DNA from: Gyrodactylus bullatarudis
Taxonomy: Eukaryota > Platyhelminthes > Monogenea > Gyrodactylidea > Gyrodactylidae
NCBI GenBank assembly: GCA_012064415.1
Contig: SSNU01000080.1
Span: forward strand, 1-64,000
Direction: 5' to 3'
Length of the DNA stretch: 64,000 nucleotides
In this document: positions 25,658 to 35,038 of the stretch, piece after piece
How positions within the stretch are numbered: position 1 is the first letter of the stretch
How the letters are laid out: the number at the start of each line of letters is the position of its first letter
Translations under genes and position numbers: made by a program
The notes under the pieces: model-generated
Database searches by the model: none
What the model was told of the DNA's origin: nothing
Seen by the model: only the letters and a program-made list of their open reading frames with translations

Positions 25658-26215
25658 TCAAATAGGATCGTCATCACTGAATTTTTCAATCTCATCATCA
25701 AAATTATCCATACTGTTGATATTGGTAGAATTTTGGTTTTGTTCAGCTGATGATTGATTTGCGACTAAGGAACTAATTTTATTTACATTTGCAGGAGCAT
25801 TTTGTCTGACTGATTTGCCTTCACATGCGACGATCTTCATCTAAGGAAGAATTAATTCATCAGATGAATAAAAAGAAAATTAAAAAAGTTATTTCACCTT
25901 ATCGACTGTGATAAGACTAGAGGAATCTTTAATTTCAACTGCATTCATAATAAAAGTCCATACATTATCACAGCATCTGTATGCTTTAAGGTGTCCACGT
26001 AGATTCAAACGATTTTTTACTTTCTTAGCAAGTGCATCACTTATACATTGGTCAAATTTTGTGAAAATCTAGATAAAAGATCCGTAAACTAATCTAACTC
26101 AACGTACTTTGTTTGCAATTTTTTGTTGAATTATATTATGATTGAGTAATTCGTCTAAAGCATCTTGAAGTGTACTTCCCAAGGTAGTACCTCGGTACAT
26201 TTGATGATAAGACAT
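25658..26215 (-). CDS. GTF2A2: Transcription initiation factor IIA small (gamma) subunit
   Basis: Exons on the minus strand: 26215-26108, 26068-25898 and 25840-25658; introns of 39 and 57 nt. The product is 153 residues. The first exon has the conserved start Y-x-x-YRGTTLG (TLGSTLQDALDELL), the N-terminal helical bundle. The second has FDQCISDALAKKVKNR, LRGHLKAYRCCDNVWTF and ITVDK, and the third begins MKIVACEGK; together they form the beta-barrel half. TFIIA-gamma pairs with TFIIA-alpha/beta to stabilise TBP on TATA DNA in the nucleus. Family members are usually about 105-125 residues. This one carries about 50 extra C-terminal residues, Asn/Ser-rich and then strongly acidic (DDEIEKFSDDDPI). 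It is head-to-head with CXXC1. Confidence 0.93.
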
Positions 26216-26388
26216 TGTGTAATGCGTGTAAGGTTCACTGCAATGACTATTCCAAATTATGACAGTGTTAAGGTATTTCTGTAAATTTGTACAATATAGA
26301 AATTCTAAATCTATTTAAAATATTCTTTCAGCTCAAACGGAATTGTTTGTTCCTATTCAAATTATTGTTTTAGTGAATAAATAATTTG
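26216..26388. promoter_or_regulatory. Shared divergent promoter, TFIIA-gamma / CXXC1
   Basis: Only 173 bp separate the two start codons, which face away from each other, so both 5' UTRs and promoters must fit here or overlap the coding exons. No TATA box can be assigned with confidence. A bidirectional promoter would be typical for such housekeeping genes; this is inference from layout. Confidence 0.6.
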
Positions 26389-28007
26389 ATGAATTCAAAA
26401 GATAGAAGATACTGTATATGCAATTCTAGTGATACATCCTCTTTTATGATGTAAGAGTTTTATTAAATTTTTAGAGGATGTGACAAATGCAAGAATTGGT
26501 TTCATGGTGACTGCGTTAACGTTACAGAAAATGAGGCAAAACGAATTAAACATTATTTCTGTCCTAAATGCAAGGCCAGTGGGATTCTAAGTAGAAAATC
26601 TTGTGGGCATTGTTTCAACTGTGTCAACCAAAAAGATTGCGGAATATGTCCAAATTGTCGTTTTGCTACAGGAAAGTTATGTGAGAAACGAAAATGCAGT
26701 AACTTCAATGAATTAGACTCGTCATATGAAGAATTAACTGATGATAAAAAATCAGATAGATTTGGAGACGATTCTAATTCAACAGACTCTTTTGTGAAAT
26801 TTGATCATAAGAAGAAATTTACTAAAAAATTGCTGTATGAAAAATCTTCTTCCGATGAGGATTCTTCTACGTTAACTGATGGTTCAGAGTTGAGTGAAGA
26901 AAAATGGAAAACTAAAGTAATCAAGAAACCACAAAAGCCTGTTAAAAAAAATCTCAAGCCTAAAAAGCAAATTCCCCTGTCTAAAAAGAAACCATTTAAT
27001 AGTGATGACAATAACTATTCCCCTCAATCCTCAGAGATTTTATTGCCCAGTCTCCTTAAAGAAAATGAACTTCGTCAATGTTTCGGTCCGAATTGTACAA
27101 AGCCTGCCCGGGATAATTCAACTAAATATTGTTCTCAATCATGTGGTCTCCGGTTAGCAATGAAGTAAATTCATCTTATTGTTAATTTTCTAGACGTTTA
27201 GAGCTTATCCTTCCAGAAAATTTATCTTTTTATAGAAAAGGAAGTTCTTTTAAGTTGCCAAAGTGTGCTGCAAATTCAATAGACGAAAAACGCCTTGAAG
27301 TAGTTAAAAATGAAGAGCTTAAAATCAACTCCTGTCTCATGAGTCTAGAGCAAGATCATACCAATTTAACAAAGCTGATAAATTTGACCAGATCAATGAA
27401 AGTTCCAGAAAGTGAAATGGAATTAGAATTACAAAAAGATTTAAGTGAAGCAGACAAAATGGATCAAGTAGTGTGCGTCGTATGTGCTACAGAAGTAAAT
27501 TCTCGTATTGCACTTCGTCATATGGAGAAATGCTTTCAGAAAATGGAAGGGAGCACCGTATTTTGTGCAAGTCAAAAAGAGCAGTGTATCGGAACTCCCT
27601 TATTTTGTGATTTTTTTGATCCTCAAGCAAAAGCCTATTGTAAACGCTTAAAAGTGGTTTGTGAACATTTCAAAGAATCAAAACTACCCGGTGACATAAT
27701 TTGTGGATTTCCCATCAGCTCCGATGATGTTTTTGAATCTAAAAACATGATTGAAACATCAAAATTTGATCAGAATAGCTTTTGCATTGCCCCTAGACAA
27801 AAATGTACACGACATTTTGGCTGGGAAAGACGCAAAAGAGCAAAAATTGATATCGAGAGATACCGCTGGTCGATAAGACTCGACGAACTTCTTCAAGAAG
27901 AACACCGAATAAAGGCTAGCATGGCTCAAAGAAATGGAGTTATAGGACATTTGTTGCACACATGCACTGATCACAAGCCAGATCAGAAATTAACCTTTAA
28001 AACATAA
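26389..28007 (+). CDS. CXXC1: CXXC-type zinc finger protein 1 (CFP1), Set1/COMPASS subunit
   Basis: Exons 26389-26450, 26475-27164 and 27194-28007 give 521 residues. The introns are 24 and 29 nt. Both are GT..AG; the first contains in-frame stops and the second shifts the frame. Order of domains: a PHD finger (YCICN...CDKCKNWFHGDCV...YFCPKC, about residues 8-60), which in this family reads H3K4 methylation; a CXXC zinc finger directly after it (CGHCFNC...CGICPNC...C....C); a Lys/Ser-rich linker; a small Cys motif (CFGPNCTKPARDNSTKYCS); and the C-terminal CFP1 domain with CVVCATEV...CFDF-like Cys/His pattern that binds Set1. CFP1 brings the H3K4 methyltransferase to promoters. The CXXC finger lacks the KFGG linker seen in CpG-binding members and is shorter there. 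The 3' end nearly abuts the convergent gene at 28014. Confidence 0.92.
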
Positions 28008-28013
28008 TACATT

Positions 28014-28706
28014 TTATTCATCATAATCAAACCTCTCATTCTTATAGCTAATGTATATCTTGTCATCTTCATCAATTTTGAAATCAAGTTCGTATGTGTA
28101 CGGATGGACATCTTTTAATGAAGAATTGTTCATAATTATACAAATTTTCTTTTCGATAGCAAATTCAATGAAATCCTTCATTAGGCTGTGATAAGTTTCG
28201 TAAATTTTTTCTTCTGCAAAATGAGATTCTTTATTTAGTAATAGAGAAATATTCGATAAGATTAAAATGTTTGGGAGATATCTTTCACTTTCTACAATTA
28301 TTTTTTTGAGACATGAAATGTATTGGGGCCAAAAATAGATTTGGTAAACCTTGATATTGTTAGAGCAGGTAGTAAAAAAATTTGAATCAATCTTATGAGA
28401 TAAATAAGTGGAAAAAGAATGATTGGAGTAATTAAGATATGATATCAAGCAAATCTTCAGATTATGGCCGTTACATTCTAAAGGAGACGATCCTCTGGTG
28501 ATGAGACCATAAATGATTCTATTGTCTTTTGGTAGAATTTTGGTCTTGATCAGAAAGTAGTCTTTATTCAAGTCTTTAATGAACTTGTTGAATAGTAGTG
28601 AAGGTGACTTTTTTATTCCAAGTGAGAAAACAACCTTTATTTATTAATAAAAGCGTCATACTTGTTCTCCACCTTCAATATTTGCACTTTGTATGTTTTC
28701 AAACAT
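28014..28706 (-). CDS. Unknown 221-residue protein, possibly a degenerate RecA-like (SWSAP1-like) factor
   Basis: Two exons on the minus strand: 28706-28662 and 28634-28014, joined across a 27-nt GT..AG intron in phase 0. I do not recognise the family with confidence. The N-terminus (GEQVVFSLGIKKSPSLLF) has the strand-loop-helix pattern of a RecA P-loop, but without GxxGxGK[ST]. A later hydrophobic strand (YLPNILILSNISLLL) sits where a Walker B strand would be, followed by an amphipathic helix and another strand (ICIIMNN). The size and layout recall SWSAP1, a RAD51-paralogue-like partner of SWS1; that is only a hypothesis. It is head-to-head with the HFM1-like gene (114 bp apart) and its stop is 6 bp from the convergent CXXC1 stop. 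It could equally be an Elongator-type RecA-like subunit or something else. Confidence 0.55.
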
Positions 28707-28820
28707 TAAACTAAATTTCTTCCAACAATTTGTTTCATCATACCAAACAAAAGATATTTTACAAATTTGACATTTGTCAAGATTCTTGACTCAAGAAACA
28801 TTTTTTAGAATAGAAACATC
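28707..28820. promoter_or_regulatory. Divergent intergenic promoter region
   Basis: 114 bp between two opposed start codons (28706 on -, 28821 on +). AT-rich with no clear core element. The layout implies shared regulation of the unknown 221-aa gene and the HFM1-like gene. Confidence 0.5.
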
Positions 28821-31800
28821 ATGAATAAAATCATTAATTTTCCTAATATTAATAGTTTAATCAACTTGAACGATTTAGAAAATACAGACATTACTGAAAA
28901 AGTAACATATATTCTCATAATAAGGTATTTGATAATACTGTTTCCCTCGTTATTCCATGTATAAGCAATCTTGGCAAAAACATTATCATAAAACTTAGTA
29001 TAATTAATCTTATTCAGACATTTGGTGGACAGTCTAAAATAATATACAGTAAATTCAAGTTTAATCTCCAAAGTTACTTCCACTAATCCTTCTTTCATTG
29101 ATGATTTGTCGAAGTTTGAAATTTCTATTTTGAATGCATTTCAAGATGAATTAAACTCTGAAAATTTTAATAAATATCAATTAATTTATCTAAGCCCAGA
29201 AAAATTCTTGGATCTCTTCAGTTTATACAATAGAGAAATTTTGTCAGGAATCGATGTTGACCTAATTTTTATTGATGGAATCCATAATATTTGTTCCGAA
29301 GATTCTGGATCAGACTATGAAAAACTTTTAACAAGACTGAAATATTTGTATAAATTTGCTAGAATCATTGTGTTTACCTATCAGACATTTGAAAATGTTG
29401 AAGATTTTGGATTCTGGTTATCAAATCAGAAATACAGAGCAATTCCTTACAATTTAACTGATCGACTCAAGAGTAGAAAATCATCCAAGATAGTGAAAGC
29501 ATATTTTAATACAAACGAACAGAATTATTTTCGATTTGAAAAAGAATTAACATCAAGAATTCCACAAATTTTGGAAGAATATGGAGAAAACAAAAAAACT
29601 TTAATATTCTGTTTTACTCGGAATAGTTGTTTAGAAACAGCCAAGGGCTTAGTTAATATGTTCAAGTTCAAGAAGAGTAAATTGAAATTTTATTTTTAGA
29701 TCCTATCCAGTCATTGATCGTAAACGAGGATCTTAGAGAACTTATGAATAACGGCATCGGTTTTCATCATGCGGGTCTCAGCTCTAATGACAAAGTTAAT
29801 GTATTGAATGCCTATATCAATGAAGAAATAAAGACAATTTGCTGTACTAGCACACTCACACATGGTGTCAACATTCCTGCAGATTTAGTTATCATAAAAG
29901 GTTATTAATTTAAAAATAATAATTTATAAGATTATACTGATACATTTAAATTATAGGAACCAAATATTGCCAAGGAAGGAATCTGGAAGAGCTAAGCTTT
30001 TCACAAATAAATCAAATGCTAAGACATAGTCGGGATATGTTTTCGGGAAATCAAGGGGTTGGAATCATTATGACAACATATAACCGTGAAACCTATTACA
30101 AAGAATTTATTGCGAATACATCGAATTATCCCTTGATTGAGAGTCAACTATTGAAAAATTTGGAAAATCATTTACTTGATGAAATACTCTTTTTGGATTT
30201 AAAATCGGCTGATGATTGCTTCAGTTGGTTCAGAGAAACTTATCTTTGGAGGAGAATTAAGAAAAATCCTGAATTTTATTGTGTAAACTTGAACAAAAAT
30301 CCCTTGGATTTAATCCAGACTTCTATTGAAAAATTAGCTGTTCATGGCCTAATAAAATATGATAGGAGGACAAAATGCATAGAAAAAAATGGTAAGTATT
30401 TCAATTTTTATTTGAAAAAAATAGAAATTTCTGAAATTGTCAACAAATACTCGATATGGTTTGACACATTTGTAAGATTTCAATCAATCGGTAGAGATGA
30501 AGAATTTCGAGGTCTTGTAAGTGTGATAATCAATCTTATTTTGTTTAGCTTGACTTTATTGCTGATTGTAATGAATTCTCTAGATTTTCCGTAAAAGAGG
30601 GAGAGAAGATCATACTAAAAGGGTATTGCCAAAAAAAGAAGTCTGATTGTATTCGTTATCCCGTCAAGAGTAAAATAAGCTCTAGAGATAAGATTTTCAT
30701 TCTTCTTCAGGCACTACTTGATCCATATTTAAATCTAGATACTATCTTGAAGGTGGAAGCCTTTCAGATATTCAATAGAGCCAAGAGTATTATCTTGGGC
30801 CTTGTAAAAATTATTTTATTAAATCAATCTCACGGATTTATCACCTCTGTTAATCTATTGCTCTTGAAAAAATCTTTTGATCTCGGTGAATGGACAGATT
30901 TACCAAATGCCTCATTGAATCTTAAAAATGTTTCTCAAAAACTTTGTCATTCTCTACCCAAGTATGGAATTTACTCCTTTAGAGATATAATGAATACCAA
31001 ACCAGAAGATCTTGCAAAGAAACTCAAAAAAAGTATTCAATTCTCTAATGAGATTGTCAACCTGATCAAAGAAACCAAGCCTTTCTTCAACTTGTCCATT
31101 AGCGAAGTGAGATTGTTCTTTTTAATCATTCGAAGATTATTGATTCAACTCAAACAGATATCCATAAAATAGAATTTGTTCTCAACTTATCTTATCATGA
31201 GGAAATAGGTTCTGATATAATTGACAATGTCTTCTTCATTCTCGGCAATGAAAATAACAAACTTTTGGCCATGAAATCATTTGAAAAGTGAGTGCTTTAT
31301 TATAAACTTCTATAATGAACTGTACAATATGAATCTCTGTTATTATATTAATTTTTTTCTAATTCTTTATTATTAAAAGAACATTTCCAATTAGAGTTCT
31401 CACTTGAAAATTATTAACAATTTCTTTTGCTTCTTTTCTTTTGCTTTATTCCATTAAAGTATCATTCTATTCATTAACAAAACAAAAGAGCAAGCAATAA
31501 ATATAAATCTCTTTTATTCAGTTTTTATCAAGACACTTGAAAATCAATTTTTACATGTAAATAATTACTTATATATGTTACCGTTAATCTTGTTACTCTT
31601 GATAGTCTTAAGACTATTAGGTAGTCTTAAATGGATGTTACCTACATTTGATAGGAGCCATTTTTTGAGCCATTGGTGAATCTGAAATCTTCAATAAATA
31701 GTACAGTAAATTAAGATTTGATTGAAATACAACCTTGTATACCATATTCTTTTCCGAAGCTTCGATACTGAGATAGTCGAGTACCTTCTTCCGGACACAC

Positions 31801-33592
31801 TGACGGTCAGTGTATACACTGAACGGAGTGTACGCATTGAACGTAACATATATATATTATAAATGAATGTTCTTAAGAAAAAATGACATTTGGTTATTAA
31901 AAAATAGATTCAAACTGTACCGTGAAATTTTATTTTAAATTCTCCCATAATTCATTTAATTTCTTATCTTTTTCTACAGCTTTGAGAGGAACAAAGATGT
32001 ATCATTTTTAATTGAATTAAAAGACATTAATCCCGCTACAATTCTTCAAGTGGCTTTAATTTCCGGTAAATACCGTAAGTTTATCTATCCATCTCACTAC
32101 AGTATGTAGAATCAATACTTTTTATTTTGATTTCAGATGGCATTGACTATCATGGTAATTTTTCTCTCAATCAATTAATTCATTCTTCAAACAATACGTC
32201 CACGCCATCTTACAGCTCTTCATTAAATTCAGTCAATCCAAACTCCTCCCGATTATGGTCATCGATCCTCAAAAATGAATTTTTATCTAATTTCAGTCCG
32301 AAAACACCTTCCAGTATTAAAGTAGATGCTGGACAAACTTCTATCAAAAGTTTCATGAGTAAAGTTAGTAGGAGTTCAGCTCCAACTAGCAAGACTAATA
32401 ATGATAATGCAACAACAATTACATGTCTTGTTGACGAAACTCAAGCCAGTAGTTCAGTATTGCCCGAGACATGTGATGAGTATAACATCTTGAAAAGTTC
32501 AAAAATAATGAACGAAGAGTATCTCTGGTCTCCAGTTGACTTGGATGAAACGTTAAAAGAATATGATATGAATGAAAAAATTGTAGAAAATGATAAAATT
32601 AATACAGAAATTGTGTAAGAATAATTGCATTACATATCGTCATGTCAATCTTATATGGCAATCCTAACAGTGTTTAGTGATAACTCAAAAGATAATGTTA
32701 ATCTGACATGAGAATCAATAATGAAAAATTATTTGGCTTGAAAAATCAAATCCATCATTTTTAGAGTTTATCTCTGTTGCATGTTATTTTCTAATTAGAG
32801 TCACTGTTAGTATAGTCAAGATTACTTTATCGAAAGGAAAATATCTATTCATAGTTTAGTTATCAATGATTAATTTTTTATATAAAATATTTTAGATCCT
32901 CCTCAATGAAGACTCCAAAATCTTTTCATGTTGAAGAAATGAGAACTCTAAGCAATGTACCTGTTAGCTCTCAATTCAGCTTCATGGAAGAAGAGGAAAA
33001 CGATGACTTTGACCAGATGCTGAATCAAAGTTTTAGCCAAATGGAAACTTTAATTGAAACTTCAATCATGTCTCCATCAAAGAGATCCACATTTATCCAA
33101 AAGGACACAGTTGTCACTGAGGAATATTATGCTATACCAAATGATTGGCTAGATTTAAATGCTGAACTAATTCAGGGCAATGAAAGAAAAGAAAATGAAG
33201 CTAAGTTCCAGATAGATTTGAATTCTACCAATGGAGAATCTACCATAGAAAGTTCAATGACATCTTTGAATGATTCCCAGATAGATAGAGATATAAACGC
33301 CACATTCTGCTCGCAAGACTCAACACTGTGCTCACCTGTCGATTGTAATGCATCAAAATCATCATCTAACCAAACAAAATCCTTTCTATCGAAATCGTTT
33401 CAAGAACAACCTAATCCTGATTGGTCAGGAAAGATTTTCAGGAAACCAACTTTTAACTCTTCCCGCTTAAAAGGAACATTCAAGTTTAAGCCATTAAATT
33501 CATCATTGAATAAGAGTTATCAGTCAATTACACCCTCACCTATATTTCAAGCCGCAAGAAATTTACCAATAACCGAATATGCATCTTGGTAA
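28821..33592 (+). CDS. HFM1/MER3-like protein with eroded helicase motifs
   Basis: Ten exons: 28821-28924, 28966-29048, 29074-29676, 29700-29900, 29957-30516, 30549-31106, 31136-31287, 31980-32074, 32137-32614 and 32896-33592; 1176 codons, every phase agreeing. The backbone follows the meiotic Ski2-like helicase HFM1/MER3: motif I strand, KIIY motif Ia, a SPEKF segment, motif IV (TLIFCFTRNS), FHHAGL, motif V (TSTLTHGVNIPADLVIIKG), winged helix, and a Sec63-type domain (CIRYPVKSKISSRDK; SLPKYGIYSF). Key residues are gone: motif I reads SNLGKN (residues 35-40), the DExH box is DGIH (130-133), motif III SAT is TYQ, and QxxGRAGR of motif VI is QMLRHSR (350-356). The N-terminus is short. The last 390 residues are Ser/Asn-rich and low in similarity. 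ATP hydrolysis is unlikely; a structural role in crossover complexes is possible. Introns of 23, 25, 29 and 32 nt occur. A transposon sits in the 692-nt seventh intron. Downstream exons cannot be excluded. Confidence 0.8.
31566..31858. mobile_element. Non-autonomous inverted-terminus element in HFM1-like intron
   Basis: The left end reads TATATATGTTACCGTTAATC and the right end GAACGTAACATATATATA, so the termini are inverted. Next to the left end lie palindromes of the AGTCTTAAGACT type; next to the right end lie different ones (CAGTGTATACACTG). The centre resembles the MITE at 42158-42470. TA-rich flanks could be a TATA duplication. It lies wholly within the intron 31288-31979. Confidence 0.65.
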
Positions 33593-33835
33593 TTGGAGCT
33601 CAAAATAATAATAACATGAAAATTGTATAGGAAAAGGTTCAGGTTGAAATGTTGAAAAAATTTCCTTCTGTATCATTTCTGATTCAGAGGCATTTAATAC
33701 CAGGGTTCTTCTTTTGTTGAATGCTGGAAAGACGAATTGAAATTTTTTGTTTTGTAGAAAATTTCTCTAATCAGTCTAATCCATCCAATATAATCCTGAT
33801 ACATCATGTATAATGAATTTTGGGAAAATTGTATT

Positions 33836-34010
33836 TAATTAGTAAAAGTAGATTTGATTGGAATATAAACAACTTTTTTTCAAAGGTCTCTTCCAGACGT
33901 TTCGGCACTGATTATCTTTTTCTAAGGAATTATTGGTTATATTCCAATCAAATCTAATTTTACTTATTTTTATTTAAGTTTTCAGATTCCATTATGGATC
34001 AAAAAAATTT
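33836..34010. mobile_element. Foldback MITE
   Basis: Two arms are inverted copies of each other: AGTAAAAGTAGATTTGATTGG AATATAA on the left and TTATATTCCAATCAAATCT on the right. A short loop contains CAGACGTTTCGGCACTGA. The same family appears at 42158-42470 and in pieces at 23990-24240. Confidence 0.65.
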
Positions 34011-34092
34011 TCCTTTATTAAGAGAACTTCAACTCAATGTATTCTTTTTAAAGCCCAACAAATAATGATGAATACAAATTTAAAATCCCCCA

Positions 34093-34523
34093 ATGTCCCG
34101 TGACGTCAATTACTCAGGTAAGTGAGATTATTTTCACACTAGGAAAATAGGCTTCTTCTTGTCGTAATCAAATCACAAGGAAATGCAATGAAAGCCTTGA
34201 AGAAAATATCCCCAGAAAAAGTTTGTCAACATATTTTTTTCATGCAAAACTTCATGTGATTTATAAAAATGATATCTTTTTACGTTTTATTAGGAATGAA
34301 AGATGTTCTTATCAACTTTTCTGGTCATGAAGAAGGCACGAAAAAATTGGTTTCGAATAACAACTTGGATGATTACAATATTTTTAATGGATCAGATTTT
34401 CCAGAGTTGTATCCCTTCGAAGAGATGACTAAATTGCTAATGGAAAAAGGTGTTTCCTCTCAAAATTATGTCCCTGAAATTCTACAGACTCCTCCTCAGA
34501 GTCCTAAACGCAGTTCTTCTTAA
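34093..34523 (+). CDS. Possible two-exon 84-residue protein, unknown
   Basis: The model joins 34093-34117 (ATG to a strong donor, CAG|GTAAGT) to 34294-34523 across a 176-nt intron, in phase. The product starts MSRDVNYSGMKDVL and ends with TPPQSPKRSSS, containing two TP/SP sites typical of proline-directed kinase targets. A polyadenylation signal AATAAA lies at about 34569. I do not recognise a family. The exon could instead be an alternative 3' exon of the HFM1-like gene on the same strand, although no phase-compatible donor was found for the main reading. Confidence 0.4.
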
Positions 34524-35038
34524 AATGTTTTTCGATAGACTGCTATTTATTTTTATTTTTCCATAATCAATAAAAATATGTAAAATCTAGTCTAAACGAA
34601 GCTTAACCTGTCTTGGAATTAGGTTTATTTTTTCTTTCAAGAAAAGAAACTAATTTTTATGAATTAAATTTTCATTTTCATGCCAATTGCAGAATTATTA
34701 TTTTTCAAATATAGAAACATAGGGAATCTAGAAAGATTATAATACGTTAAGAACCTGAATCGGTTTTTGTAATTGTATAATAAGTTTTATATAAATATAT
34801 ATTCGAAAAGAATTTAATAAAACATTTGGTTCTCACTACTTGAGAATATGAATTTGAATAATTGAATGGTCTGCTAATTCTTTGAATGCTACTTAGGCTG
34901 ATCATGAAATTCAATCAGTGATTTATGTAGCCTCATAATTTATGGAATGTTAAAATTCATTAAAAATATGAATCAACAGGATAGGAATTTGGGGGCTCCA
35001 TAAAAGTCAAAATCTGAGTATGTGCATGTTATTAGATA

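Noticed and set aside
28805..29098. 97-codon minus-strand frame between the two divergent genes
   Set aside because: It is antisense to the first two exons and start of the third exon of the HFM1-like gene, which are better supported.
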